DNA of 64,000 bases from Penelope pileata (lineage: Eukaryota; Chordata; Aves; Galliformes; Cracidae), in assembly GCA_013396635.1 (NCBI GenBank), contig WBMW01005646.1, positions 624,523 to 688,522 on the forward strand, in the 5' to 3' direction. Below, piece by piece: positions 11,197 through 26,100 of this stretch. How positions within the stretch are numbered: position 1 is the first letter of the stretch; every line of letters begins with the position of its first letter. The translations under genes and the position numbers were made by a program. The notes under the pieces are model-generated. The model had not been told where the DNA came from and did no database searches. It saw only the letters and a list, made by a program, of their open reading frames with translations.

Positions 11197-14100
11197 GTGA
11201 GTGGGGCATCCGTCTCCTCGGGGCCGCGGCAGCTTGGGCCTGGGGCTGGGGAAGTTCTTGGGGCCTCGAGGCATCGACAGGGATGGGGGGCTCCAAGGGG
11301 AGAGGTGAGGGCCGGGGTGTGCGCTCGGAATGTGAGGAGCGGTGGTCCTGGCTGCAGGGAGGGCTGGAGCGGGGTGCTGGTCTGTGCTGTCCCGTGTCAG
11401 GCTGGTCCTTGGGGTGCTGGGGGCCTCTTCGTGCTGAGGTTCTTCCTGGCTGCGTGTGTCTAAGGCTTTCAAAGTGCTGGGAGGGCCAGCAACCAGCCTG
11501 TGCTCTGCAGGTGCTCCAGCCGTCGTGTTCTTGCTTGCTCTTGGACCTCGCACTTGCTTGCCTTGCCCTCCTGCCTGCCCGCCCCTTGAGCAGCTGCTGG
11601 AGTAGGGTGAGCCGAGGCAGGAGGGCTGGGTGAGGCTGCTGTGAGTCTGTGGGATCTCCCTGTGGCCCTGCTCTCTGGGCTCTCCTCTTTGCAGCGTGTC
11701 ACAGGTGACCACGGTGCTGGGCACCTACAGTCTGCAAAATCAGAATGGTACGAGTGAAGGGTTAGCAAGAGCTGTGTTTATGTTTGGCAAGTTCCTGATG
11801 CTATGTTTTATTCTGTGGTGATATTAGCCATGTGCAGGTGCCTGGACTGAAAAATCAGGATTTACTTGCATGTTTGAAAGTTAAGGTATTCATATTTTCA
11901 TTTTATTTCCATTTCAGGCCACATCTAGACTCCTTGTGAACTACCAAGAACCTTATCGCTCCCAGATTTTAGATTATCTGTTCAAGGTAAAGTCTGTTTC
12001 ACTGCTGCTGTAATATCTAATTTCATGCAGAATTTCTTATTGCCTAATGTTGAGGCTCCTGTAGTATATTCAGTGCAAACTCCATCTTGCAAAACATCTA
12101 CTTTAAAGTTGTTTTTTTTGACTTGACACTTGAGCATTGCATAAGAATAAAAGAAGTAATGGGTTGTAGATGGCTTTGTAGAACAAAATGGTCTAGCATA
12201 GAGGGAGCTTAGTCATGTTAGTGCAAACCCTAGCTTGTATGCCTATTCCTAGTGTAGTAAGCCACTCACTGAGCTTTCTTGTTTGAAGAGGTCACTTTTT
12301 TCAAGATTAGTAATTATGTATGCAACACTTATACACGTTGAATACTTCTTTCAGTCCTATTGATTTTATTTTTATTATATAAGCCTGCATGTGTTCTTGC
12401 AGGATAAATATTTGACCTTTTTTATTCTACTCCCATGAAGAATACACTTCCTAGCTCTTCACAGGTGTTTTGATCCCACTGTGAAAAGCTAGGAAGCTCA
12501 TTCTTCTGGGAGAAGAATTAACCAGTAAGAATGAGTTGGTAGTCTAGTGTGCAAACTCTGAAACCAAAGGAAGGAGTCTTCTTCCTTCAGAATATGGCAG
12601 TTGCTTACATTATATATCTGATAGATTTTTATCAGAACCTTAAATTTTTAGCTGCTTTTCTTGACAGTCAGCATATTGTTCAGCGGCCTGTTTCTTCAAA
12701 TTGTTAAGATTTCTCTTATTCCTGTTTTCAATGTATTTTCATCCTCCATTTTGGGTTAATGAGTGCAAAATTTCTTTTGTACCTAAAATGAATGGCTTTG
12801 CTGTTATGTTTGTAGGCAGTGAGTCAGATGGTTTTGATTTGAGTACAGATAGATTCAGAAAATCGATATGCAGGCTGCATCATTTTGGTAGAATATCTGT
12901 TCCAGATAAGTTTGAAGTAAAAATGCAGCTAATGTAGAAGGAGTGCAAACATTAGTGGTTTCTAAGCTGCTTTAGTTAGCAACTGTAACCTGTGGAGTTA
13001 CTCAACTTAATGTATGCTAAGGTTATTGCGCTGGACGGTAATAACTTGTTTTGCTTTTGGCACTCTAAATTACTCTGCTGAAAGAGGGTGGCATGTCACT
13101 TTCAAGTAGTGTAATCCAGATGGCTGGAGGGGAATAATTTACTGTGTAGTTGAAAACTGGATAAAGGGTAGAGAAGTGTGATGTGTGACTGGGGAGCAAA
13201 GCCCATGTTCTTTGGGAGACCAAAATTGTGTATTAAAAGAAATCATTAGAAATATGATGAGATCATGGTATTCAAATAATTTTTGGCATTTTTTTTCACC
13301 AAAACCTCTGAAACTGTTGTGAGAGATGCAGATGGAATCTTTGCCTCCTTTTCTTCCATGTATTTACTGTCAGTCGACTTGCATGGTGGAAAAGAGTATG
13401 TGGTCTAAAAGATGGCACAAGGGGAGACGTAAAACTGGGGAATATTTGCTTCTTATTTAAATAAATCTATGTAGATGTGGGTGTCTTTTTTTTTTTTTTG
13501 AAGTGCGTTACCGCATCTTAAAACTTTTTTTTTTTTTATGCCAAAGTTGTGCTTGGGTAATTCCATGGAGGAGGCCAGCTCCATTAGTGCTTATTGAAAT
13601 TATTATTAGTTGCAAATTCTGTCTTGAGCAACTCTAAAACCACCATTTGCTGAAAGAAGATAATAGGAGTAAGATGAATTGTATATGCTTAAATTCTGTG
13701 TTCTGCCAGTGAGATGCCAGGGAAACAGGATAGTGGACCAGGTGGCCATTTGTTTTTCAGTGTGGCAATTTTTCTTCTCTCGTAACCTGTTAATTGCAGG
13801 AAAAGTTATTTCTGACCTATATGTATGCTCTTTCACATAAGCAGTTTAACTCTTTCCATCAAACAACAAATTATTTGCAAGAATAATAGGTTTAACTATT
13901 TGATTATTTTTTTTAAAGTCATATTTATTGCTTTATTTCAATAACATTAAAAATATTCTTGTGTTCCTTATATAGGTTGCCTTCTGCTTTACGAACTCTT
14001 CAATATTTTCTTTAACATAGTTTAAAATCTACAGAATGGGGCAAAGTGTCATTAACTGTGCAAGACCCAGTAAAATGACTACGGTTCAGCATTCTATTTA

Positions 14101-17100
14101 CCTTGCCCATTTTCCTTTGAAAGTAGAATCCCTTGTAGTCTTTCGTTGTACCTGTTTATGGGTGTTTAAAAAAAAGTACTGAATTTCTAGCATCCTGAAA
14201 ATTCTACACTTCTTTGTTCTTGTCATTAGTCTGATTTCTCTCTCTTTCTCCTAGCCAAATTTTGGTGCCTCTTTACATATCCTCAAAGTAGAGATTGGGG
14301 GTGATGGACAATCAACAGGTATGGATTTTGCAGGGTTTAGTTTCTCATTGCAGCGATGCTATACATAATGTGTCCTGCACACTTTTGTTAAGTTGAGACA
14401 TGGAGATGCATGTTCTGTATTTCTGCTCAAGTTGCACAAAAATATCAGAAACTGTCTGCTGACTTGTAAAAAGAAATTGACACATCCTGGAGATGGTTCT
14501 CTCTCTCTCCTTCTCCTCCCTTCCCTGCCTGCTTCACCCCCCCCCCCCCCCCCCCTCCCCTGCCTGCTTCCCCCCCCCCCCCCCTCCAGGTATATCAAAT
14601 ATGGTGAATAGGTTCCATTCTGGAGCAAATGAGTTCTCTGCAGAGCATTTCTCAAACATTGTTTTTGCAATAAAAACCCCATAAAACTTGTGTAGGGCTA
14701 AGTAATATATGCCTTAAAAACATGAAAATGCAGTGACAGCGGATCAGAAGCAATTATGTTTCTTTGGTTTAATGAGTTGCTATATTTCACTGGAGTGGCC
14801 TTGTCTGACTGTATGCACTAATTTTTTTGCCTAGCCACAACTGTAGATGAAAAAATCTTGCTGCAACTTGCCTAGCATACAATTTAGGGAAAACTGAATG
14901 ATGTGTGTTTATGAAATGCTTGTGATCAAAATCTGAGGAGTAGTAGCTAGATTACAGTTCATACTGCTTTTTTTTCCTTACTCCTTCTCCCCCCATATGT
15001 CAGCATTTAGACATAACCTGCTGATTATAGTTGGAATGATGCTTTTTTTCTTTATTATCCTAAGGCTGTAAGTTAATCATATGCAGTGAGATAATAAGTA
15101 TAGCTTTTGGCATTATCATATCTAGGAATAGAAAATGGCCAATAGCAAATCATGTTCCGATGCAAAATAGAGGGCATAGTCCCCCCCCCCCTTTTTTTTT
15201 TTTAAATAAAAATTATGCTGACCAAGGTAATATGCTAAGAATGAAGGGTGGCAAATCTTGCATATTCCCTTCCGCTATTCATTTTGCTTTGAAGTACAGA
15301 GCAAAGAATGTTTGAACTGTGTTGGAGCTATGTGCCTGCCTGCATACTGTGGCAGTGAGCAACACAGAAAAATTTATAATGTGCAACAGCTTATGACACA
15401 GAAGATAATTGTGAACTACCTGTCTATTTCCTTCCTAGATGGCACTGAGCCCTCCCATATGCACTATGAAAATGATGAGAACTACTTCCGTGGCTATGAG
15501 TGGTGGCTGATGAAAGAAGCTAAAAAGAGGAACCCCCAAATTAAACTGATTGGTAAATTGTTCCAATCCTTAGGGTTTATATGCCTTTTTTTTCCCCCTC
15601 TAACTAATCTACCTGACCCTTAATTATTTTAATGGGCAGACATTTTTGTGTTGCTGTAGGCAAGGTAGAGAACCTCTTGTATTTGGTAAGCTTGCATTGA
15701 TGCTTCACTTAAGCAGACTATTTTTGCTTTGCTATAGTAGCATAACATTCTGGGCAGTGACTCTCTAATATTTGCTCGCATCAAGTGACATTAATGCTTA
15801 GACTCTATCACAGTGATGAATATAAATGAGTTATCACAAGGGCTCAATGTCTGAATAATAAATGGAGTAAAAAATTGGGAAGAATGAAGTAATTTTACAG
15901 AAAGTATGAATCTGTAAATCTTAAATACACCAAGTTCTATTGTATGTCCTTATTAAAACCCATCATGTTCCTTCCCCATGATAGTGTTTCCTGTCCTCTG
16001 CTTTGTTTGTCATGTGTATAGATGAGCTGTTGTAAGACTTTGTTTCCCTGTTTTGATCGTGGGTTGTATATGTGCTGTGACAATACAAATGTGGAACCCT
16101 GGATTTTACATATAGTAATTCACAGGATGTATTTCACATGAAAGAAGTGATTATATCTTTTCACTCTGCTAAAAGCATTTCAGAAATGAACCTGGTTATA
16201 AATCATTTGATTTTTATAGTGAGATGCCAGATGGCATGTATGTACTTCCTGAAACAGGAAGTAATTTTTCTTAGCAATCATGATAGACCTCAGTTCTGAG
16301 ACAAAAACACAAATGCTAGCAGTTACCTCTCACTGCTATTTTGTGCAAGCGTTTTTGTCTGTGTGAAACTGTAACACTAAACTTGTCGTGAGCTAAATGG
16401 TGGGCTCTTCCATGTGCCAAGGCCTTCAATATTCCCTGACAAATGTAAAAGTTAGTTGATGGACCTGACATTTGAAAGTACTTGTCTTAGTCTCTCAACC
16501 TTATGAGACAATGAAATCGACCTTGATGTCGAATACAACTGCCCTATGCTATTGATAATGCTTTTATATAGTGTACAATTGCTTCCATTTTGTAAGTGGT
16601 AATAGCAGTGGTTGCAGGACTATTATAATAATCATCAGGTACCTTTGTAATAGCAGGCTGGACTTCAGCAGTCTGCAGGGCAGAGAAACCTCTCNNNNNN
16701 NNNNNNNNNNNNNNNNNNNNNNNNNNNNNNNNNNNNNNNNNNNNNNNNNNNNNNNNNNNNNNNNNNNNNNNNNNNNNNNNNNNNNNNNNNNNNNNNNNNN
16801 NNNNNNNNNNNNNNNNNNNNNNNNNNNNNNNNNNNNNNNNNNNNNNNNNNNNNNNNNNNNNNNNNNNNNNNNNNNNNNNNNNNNNNNNNNNNNNNNNNNN
16901 NNNNNNNNNNNNNNNNNNNNNNNNNNNNNNNNNNNNNNNNNNNNNNNNNNNNNNNNNNNNNNNNNNNNNNNNNNNNNNNNNNNNNNNNNNNNNNNNNNNN
17001 NNNNNNNNNNNNNNNNNNNNNNNNNNNNNNNNNNNNNNNNNNNNNNNNNNNNNNNNNNNNNNNNNNNNNNNNNNNNNNNNNNNNNNNNNNNNNNNNNNNN

Positions 17101-20100
17101 NNNNNNAACTGTTACAGTATTTTGAGAGCTTTATTTCCAGGGACTTGGAAGGTTGTCACAGTGAAACAACAAACAAAAGTGACAATTTTACTTACATAAT
17201 TTATCCACATACCCTAATTTTTTGCTTTGTGAGGAAAGTCCTCTCTCTGTATCACCACACAGACTTCCTTTCTCTGTAATCTAATGTACTCTTCCAGTTT
17301 CAACAACAGACGTGTTAAGTCATCTGATGTTTTCTGTGATTTGGTGTTGCTTAAAATTTCAGTTAGCAATATTTAAAAGCTCTTTTCAGATAGAGTACAA
17401 TTGTATTTTTTCTCCTAGAAGAGAGGTGGAACAAAAACATATAAAGGTTACTCTACCTGTAAAATTCCAAAAAGATGACATTAGCTGTTGTACTCTACCT
17501 GCTTAAGTGTCCCAATACCTCTCATCCAGGAAGCAGGTTTTGTCTTATCCATCCTCAGAATGTGAGTTGGTACAGGATTTGCCAGTCACAGTCTCTTAGA
17601 CAAGCACTGTGACAAACAGCAAGCTTCCCACCTGTGACTGTGATTATTAACAACCTCCCTGTTCCTTCAAATCAAGCCCTCAGCAAAGGGAGGAGAGCAT
17701 GCCTTAGAATTAGCCTGTGGTGTCTCATACAGAATTAGTTGAAAACATAGGAGAATCTGCTTAGATGAATTTGTTGTTCTGATTTACCACAAGATCCAGT
17801 AACCTGACTCAAAAATGCTTTTTCATGATCCTAATCTTTCTTCTATTATGTGTAGATCATCATTTGTTCTAGAAGATCTACTCAGGAGATTAACAATTTT
17901 TGGAGTTCAGTATTGATCCTTTGTTTATAATGCTATAAAATGTTTTCCTAAAATCTTTGCAATTTTAAACCTGTTAGAGCTTATACTACATAATAGCAAC
18001 GTTATGTGTAGCCTGTAGCTCTCTAATAATGACGAGTTTCTCGCTTAAAAATAAAATTTAAGAATATGTGTTTAATCACTATTTATATTACAGCATATTC
18101 TACTGTAAAGTAAGTTATGTTTCATTGTCTTCACTGGAACTGTGTGAATCTAAAGGGCTGTTTGCTCCTTCAGTTCTAGGTAGAATAAATTTCAACTTGC
18201 TCTTGAATCTTACTGAATAATGCAGACCACCCACTTAAATATCTCATTTGCTTTTCTTCTCTCTTTCCAGGATTACCCTGGACATTTCCAGCATGGATAG
18301 GGAAGGGTGAAAACTGGCCCTATGACTACCCACATATCACTGTTTATTATATTATTTCTTGGATATTAGGAGCTAAACAGTATCATGATCTGGACATTGA
18401 TTATATTGGGGTCAGTAAAGCACAATCTCCAGTTTGTTTTATCTGTCTTAATTCCTAAGAGTTTTGGTCTTGTCTCTTTGAGTACTGGGGAAAGGAGGGA
18501 TGAAAAATTGTAATTGCAGTTTTAACTTTCTGTTGCAATGTGACTGTTAACTAGCATAACTTTTGCCTTTCTGCAATACTGGCCATTAATGTGGAAACAG
18601 TGTAAAATGGTTAGACTCCTGTCTTCCCAATTCTAGAATGAAGTTACCAGGAAACTTAAGGATTTTGAAACTTGAGTGTGTAATTTCCTGCCTCATTTGT
18701 TCTGCCTGGGTTTCAGAGGTTTAAGAAAATTAGGGATAGAATTCATATAAAATCAGTCCTGCACTTATTGAAACATTCATTTTGGGCTTCGGAGTGTTTT
18801 GATATGAGACAGTTGTTGAAAATTGACAGTTGCAGGAAAAGCTGAAAATCACTTCTGTGGTCCAAAGTGAATCTTCTGAAGATGGTTCCCATTCGGCAAA
18901 GAAAGTCTTCTTAACTGTGAAGTGGTAAGGCATATGTGAGATATATCTCTTCTGGAATGTGTCCCCCTTCATGTTGCTGACTTATTTAATCTGTGTCAGT
19001 TTTGCAGTCTAGGTAACACATTGATGCTTCAGAAATGTGAACTTGGGGTGGGGGGAGGTGTGTGCATGACACAACTTGAAAATGTTTGCCTTGATATGCT
19101 TTCAGAGTGGAAGGTAAGTTCTGCGTATTAAGTGTTTAAATAATGTCTGGATTCCATATTATTGCTTAACGTGGCAGTTGGCCTTCTGGATCCTATACCT
19201 CTAAGAAAGCAGAAGTTCTGCTTTTACAGGCAGTGCGCTGGCAGTTCATGTTGTCTGTTTTCTTTGTCGCTATTATGTGAAATACAGGAAAGCAGTGAGA
19301 TCTGTGAAGGCTTAAACTGTCAAAACAATTTTAATGGTGTTCTAATTCTACATTGTTATCTTTTACTGCTGTTTTAGTTTGCAGCATTTTCTGAACAATA
19401 TACATCATTATTTACTTTATGGTCAATTAAGCCTTTCAGTAAGTAACATTTTGTAACTTCAGAAATAAGCTGATCATATTAGCATTCATGGGAAGATCTA
19501 TAATATCCTTTTGGTATTTTTGTCCTACAAAGAAGCAGGTTTGTAAGTCTTCCTGAGCTCCTCTCATGTATGTGGAGTTTTCATTAGAAAGAAGCTACAC
19601 ATTGAGAGGAATTGTCTAGAGCTGGCCAACAAGAAATACTGAACTATAGGCACATTTGAGTGGGAGGCTATTTACTAGGCTCAGACAGACTTCTTCCACT
19701 TGGAATAAACTGTCTGCTTTTCAGATGGTTGGGTGACATATGCCTACGGGGGGACACTTTCAACCTTAACTTGTGAATGTGAGCCACCACGCTCCTATTG
19801 CAGGTCGGGAGAAGTTTTTGACTCTGCAACTTACTGTTCAAGATATTTGTTAGAAAGGAACACGTGTGTTCCTGCTCTTGAATTTTGATCTGTGCTTAGC
19901 TTAGACATCCTTCCAAAGCAACAGAAATCAGATCATTTTCCTTGCTCGTTTAAACTATGGATTTCTCTTGTGTTCAATGATGGATGTAGTCCTGTCTAAA
20001 TTATAAGGGGTTCTAAGTGTCATTGAATAACCTCCTGAATCTGTCGGCAATCATCCAATACGTTTGTCAATGTAGTTTTCAGTGTATGGCAGCAAGGGCC

Positions 20101-23100
20101 AGTACTGTATGACTGTGTCTTGAAGCAAGCATGTTTTTCTCCATGATTCCTACCGAACTGTAGACCCATTGCTAATAATGTGTAACGCAGTTAACCATTG
20201 TAGAGCTCCTGTAGTATTAGAGTTCTTTTCAGCTAGACTGCAGACAGTATGCCTAAGAGTTAGATAAATAAGCACCTGGTTTGAATTTTCATATAGAATT
20301 CCCCCATGGAGGGCTGATAAAACTAATCAGAGCACTTTCCTTTAGCAAACTAAAACCACGGAGTTCATTAATGATTGTGAAAGATTTTATCTATGTGTAT
20401 GTGAGATTACATTATGGATCAACACATCCTGACTTCTCTAAATGGCTTTTTACTTTTTGCTTTATAGATATGGAATGAAAGGGCATTTAATAGCAAATAT
20501 ATCAAGGTATGTATATTTTCCTTATCAAAAGTGAGATGTGCTTCTGAAGTTCTTGTTATCACATGTAAATAATTTGCTTGTCTGACTGCCTAGAAAAGGG
20601 ACTTTAATCCTGTGGCTACTTTGCTTACTGAACTCTTATTTTTTGTGGTAGTTGCAGGCATGGAACTCTAAAAGGATCAAATCTTAAGAGTTTGTTTTGT
20701 CTGAAACTTTTATTTTGAACTTTGTCAGTGTGTACTAGCTATGTAGGACATTTTAATGGAAACTTAAGTTGCATCATACAAATTCATCATTTTACTGGCT
20801 TGAAGACAGCTTATTTTATGAGTCAAAGATCTAGAATTAATTAATTCTCAAATGAAGTTCCACTGCATATAATACCCTTAAATTATTGATACAAAATTCC
20901 AGATTCTTAATATATTTTTCTGATCAAACTTTTCTGTGAAGTAAAGGCTTTGTATTTTAACTATGTGAAGTCGATGCCTCATGTTCTAAATGAGTTGGAG
21001 AGAGACAGTATTTCACGTGACCAGCCCTGAGGTAACACTAAGCCATCACTGCTCCCTTCCCTGTACACCCCTCTTTGGGAGCTCACTTCTGTTTGAGTTA
21101 TGTTATGCTGAAGTGGAATCTTAAGTGTAAGTTCTGCTGTATTTATTTTGTTGTTGCTGCTTTGAGGCTAAGAAGCAATTGTGTTACCTCTTCTTAAAAG
21201 TGAGTAAGAGGTAAACTGAGTGTGAAGAAAATTGCTGATTTTTTTTTCACGCAGAAGTCAACAGAAATTGTATCCCTTCAGCTTAAAATTAGTCAGTGGC
21301 TATTAGAAAAGCTCTTACAGTTTATGTATGCTGTGTAAGGTCAGTTGTCTCATTTGTCCTTGGCAACTTCTGTAGTTAGTTCAGTGATTACTTTTAGTAG
21401 AATAATACAGAAAATTGTGTACAACAACAAGATGTGACATTACATTAAGAGGAAAAAACCCTTTTGTAAGTTAAGTGTCTTTCATGAGGCTGGCATATAT
21501 AAAATTCTGCCTACTGAAAACTGAGAGTGCTCTCTTATGAAACACTTTATTTCCTTCCTAGTACATGAATACATCCTTTGGAAGCTGTTTCCTGTGATTT
21601 GTAAACTCCTTTGAGTGAGGGAGTTCAGGAAGCAGAAAACTCTGTGCTGGCATTATAGCTGATACAGATGAAGAGAAACACCTTATCCAGTTTTATGTGT
21701 TTCTTGTTAACAGATATGTTAATCAACTGCATGTTTGAAACTGATTTACCCGGTCCACTGCTACCACAGTGCCTTAGTTTCTAAGGCTCATTACAACTTA
21801 GACCAAATTCTATGTTATCTATGCTTCATTTCACAACTAATTTCATTAAAATGATTTTCTAAATTATTATTTCTATAGGCTGCTAGTCTGTTAGCTCCTT
21901 TTGGATACAGAAGTTTGGCTCTAAAATTCTGTTGACTTACAAAATCTGTTCCAGAAACACTACAAAAGTGCTGAAACGTGGCACAGAGCATCTTGGTATC
22001 TGTGCCAAGTTGTTGTGCTCCTTTGGTCATGTCCAGTAACAAAATTCTGGTGGATTTTGCTAGTGAAGCCACTTAAATCTCCGTCCAAACTTGTTCAGTG
22101 AATATGCATACAATCTTCCTAAGATATGACATCCTGATGTCTGTTCAGCACAGATCATAGGAAAACTTCTTAATTTTTTTTTAAACTAGGAAAAAAGATC
22201 ACAGGGCTATATCTTCATTACAAAAAAAGAAAAAGTCCTCAAACTGTAAGTCTTCTGCCTCACTCCACATCAACAAATGTGGGTGCTGGGCTTTTCCATT
22301 TTAAAAAAAAAAAAAAAAGTTATTAACTGATGAGGTATAGGCTAATGGAGGAATCTGAAGATACTAGTAGCTTCCCAAAGGGTAATCCTAATTGTAGGTA
22401 CATTATGCTGGTAGGGGAGCAGGGGGAAATGTATGTGCCTGGGGAGCTCAAGTTGAAATATCATATTGTTCAGTGCCTGTGTTATAAAAGCAAAACCAAA
22501 CAGAAGTGAAAACAGTTATTTGCTGCCTGAAATATGACAATGCGAGAAAGAAAGGTGGAAGATAGGCTAGCATGTTTTTTGAGTTGTAAGTTTTATTTGT
22601 TTGTGGACTAGTTTATATGTTGCCTGAAAAGTCTATGAAACAATCTTTTGTAAAAATCTTCATCAGAGAGAAGGCAGATCTTACCGTGAATAAAATAGTA
22701 TATTTCACTAAATCATTGGTTGGCTTTCTCTACGTCATGTAAGAGAGAGGTTCTGTTTTGCTCAGTCCTCTGCAATGTTGCCTGAAGGCTTTCTAATCTA
22801 TTTGCTTTGGCTTCCTGACGTGAGGAGAATGAATGTGGAGAACAAACTGTCAAGTGGAGGTGTGGCATTCTGTTTGTTAGCTTTTTAAATACCATTGAAT
22901 TGGGAAAGCTTTTGGCTTCTAGAGGTAAATTTTTAGTTTAAAATTTGATCCTAAAATCACCAAAACATTGACTGAGAAGTGTCAGCTTTCCCCCACTGTA
23001 TGGCTTTGTTTAACGCCTATTTTATCATTCATTCTCTCACACTCTGCATTGTTGTGTGACACCTGTTCTCTGTCTGACATGATGATTCCATTCACAGTCA

Positions 23101-26100
23101 GCCATCTCAAAAAAGACTTGTTTACCAAAGTGTGCAGCTGTACAGCAAACTTCTTCTGTAACGACAAATATATGATACAGATAAGTTTAAATTCTTGGTT
23201 ATCTTCTTACGTTTTTTACTTGTAAGAAATTATTTTATCTGCTTCATCCGCTAAGGCTCTAGTTATGTTTCTTACAAAGTAGAAAAAAGCAGAAGTGATG
23301 ATTTCATTGCTTATTAATTCTTATTCAAGGAGATCCTATTCTTCCAATTATATTTTTAAATACTGTCATGTTACTCCATAAATTTTAGGGTTAGTGTATC
23401 TTTATATAAATGTGTATATTGGGGGCTTGGAGTGGCTGGAAAGACACCATTCTGCGTATGCTATTGTGGTGTGCATTTTGGATATCTACACTTGTGTCCT
23501 TGGTACCAGTCTTTTCATGTGGAAGTTCTGCAACATTTCTAGTCATTTTGTTCTGCTGAGCTATCTTTATGATTAGGCTGTTCTTCTGAATGTCTAACCT
23601 ATATCTTGCTGGATGTCCATTGGTTATTGTTTTTTGTCCTAATTCCTGCTGCTCCAGAGATATAATCATATCCTTCCTCTTTCAAAGACCATTTAGGTCT
23701 TTGAGCGTTGTCATGTCTCCCGTCAGTCCTTTCTCTAGGTTAAACAGCACTGGTCATGACTACCTTCTTTGTTGGTCATATTTTAGGTCTTATCTGATGT
23801 CTCTTCTGTGGAATAGTTGGAAGGAATCCAAATCGTTCTAGAAATATGCCTTTCGGAAATGAGTACAGTTTCTTTCCCCCTGCAGTAAACTGACACTATT
23901 TCTGCTTTAGTGAACTTCCATAATCCTCAGAACCATTTCAGCAGACTTTCTGCGTACTTCACATAGTATACAGCGCAGCCACATTTATTAGTGAAGTTGT
24001 TAGTACTAAATCAAAATCATTTATAAATAAATCATTTATTTCAGACTGCTGTTTCAATTATTCAAATTCCTCCTTGCTGTGGATCCTATACAAATTTGAG
24101 GGATGTACACAGGAAGTGTGTAATAAAAATATCATTTCTGTGGTAGTACTTTCTGAATCCTAGTTCAGAAATCCTTGTAGTCCCATCCTGTGCTGCTTCC
24201 CACCCCAAAGGTAGGAATTCCATATTTCCGTGCAACAAATTACCAGAGCCAGATCTCCATCCCCATGGGGGCATCCAGGCGCTCTCTCCCTGGCAGGACA
24301 AGGTCCGCTGAGGATGGGGACACCAAACAGGCACCAATTGCTGTTAATTTTCTAATAGTTTTTCTGCTTTTTCTGTTGTAGGAAACGTCTTTAGAAGTCT
24401 CAGTTCTTGTGGATTTTTTTTGTTAGGATTCTTACAGATAAAGTTCACTTCCTTTTCAGAAATGTGGTTTTGTCTACCTGTGCATCTTCTCCATACTCCT
24501 TTTCTCCCAATCAAGTTAAATACATGCATAGATTTTCAAGTGTTGTTTTCACTGAACTGGCAATATCTCTCCCAGTCAGGTGTTTAGTGTCTTACAACCG
24601 TCTGGGGCCAGACATGGAAAATCTGCAGCCAAGTGTAAAAGAACTGCCAAATTTTAGGGTAGACCTTGAGATCTAACTTCTTGCAGTGGCAGACTGCAAA
24701 ATAGACTGGCAAAATTACCTAGAGAGTTGTCTTCAGGGTTCTGAATTGTCTAGTATGTTTGCCTCTGATCCCTTCTGGTTACTGAAGAATTTTTATTTTA
24801 CACAGTGAAGGATAACCGGAACAAAATATTAAACACTTAAAACATCTCTGTGCATTTTCTTTAATATGTGCTGGATTTGAAAGAGGAAAATTGGATGCAG
24901 CCTAATGGTTAAGGTGATACAAGTTTGTGACATCCATCTGGCCACATTGTGACTTTTGCCATTATGAATAAAAACTGTAGCAAACTCATGGTTTAAAAAA
25001 TGACAAAACAAAAACAAACCCAAAATCAAGTGTAGTATCATATTGCTTAATTAGTGGAAAAAAAGATGCTTTCTACAAAGAGCCTTTGACAGCGCCTGTT
25101 GTTAAAATCATAAGGGATACTCATTAAAACTTTTCTTAGAATATCAGGACCTCCCGGTAACAAACAGCCTATGTTGCAATTGTAAGAATAAAACTTCTCA
25201 TGGAATTGTTTGAGTTGGAATGATTGACCTTTAGAGGTCACCTAGTCCCCTATAATGAACAGGGACACCTACAGCTAGATCAGGTTGCTCAGAGCCCTGT
25301 CCAGCCTGACCTTGAATGTCTCCAGGGATGGGTCTTCCACCACTTCTCTGGGCAACTTGTTCTAGTGCTTCGCTACCCTTATTGTAAAACAACCTTTCTT
25401 ATATCCAACCTAGAACTCCCCTCTTTTAGTTTGAAACCATTTCCCCTTGTCCAATCACCACAGACAATGCTAAAGAGTCTTTCTTGTAGCCTCTGTTTAG
25501 ACCTGATGGTGTACTTTCAGTATTTCTCTGGAGCCTTCTCCAGGCCAAACAGCCCCTACTCTCTTAGCCTGTCCTTACAGGGGAGGTGTTCCATCCCTTG
25601 GATCATTTTTGTGGCCCTTTCATGCTGAAAGTTTTAAATTGCAGGGACTTCACTGTAATCTTTCTACTGTCATGAATTTTTTTGGTAAGCTTTGTGCTTC
25701 AAGGGCTTCAAGCAGTTGAACTGAATTCCATTACTCCTTTTCTTGCTGAAAGGTTGTTAGTAAGTTTAGTATCCATTAGTTCTAGGTTAGCATTGCCACC
25801 AACACTTGGTCTTAGCTTTGGGTCCTTGCCATGGCTGCATGCCAAGATGGAGAAGCCCTCTATTCTCCTTCACATTTCTGGAGATCTATTACCAGAAATT
25901 ATTTAAGGATGCATGCCTGCTGATCTTCAAACTATTTGAAAAATCTTCCTTATATATGCTTGCATACAGCACATTTCATCATCCCTCTGTATCTAAGATT
26001 GAAAAAAGTATTTTAGATTGTGGACTGATGTCCTTTTCCAGATGCAGTTGCAGGTGGAAGCTGCTGAAAATACTTTATTTTTTTAATAGTGTTTAGGTTA

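Larger units (their letters stand above)
10600..11350 (+). promoter_or_regulatory. GALC: CpG-island promoter of GALC
   Basis: CpG density rises sharply compared with everything else in the window and extends over exon 1. There is no TATA box just upstream of the start codon. Visible motifs: an ETS-type ACTTCCTGT at 10766-10774; YY1-like AAAATGGCAGCC at 10785-10796 and AAAATGGCGGC at 10851-10861; an E-box GTCACGTGCC at 10910-10919; and GC boxes at about 10922-10932 and 10952-10960. This pattern fits a housekeeping lysosomal gene. The transcription start is inferred to lie between about 10860 and 11000. Confidence 0.85.

Noticed and set aside
10548..11768. Several long frames on both strands across the CpG island
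   Set aside because: GC-rich DNA lacks stop codons; only the frame of GALC exon 1 has a signal peptide, family match and correct splice phase.
14359..14684. Open frames on both strands over the poly-C tract in intron 3
   Set aside because: Translation of low-complexity C/G runs; no start or splice context and no protein family.
16571..17125. 184-codon frame through the N block
   Set aside because: Open only because N bases carry no stop codons.
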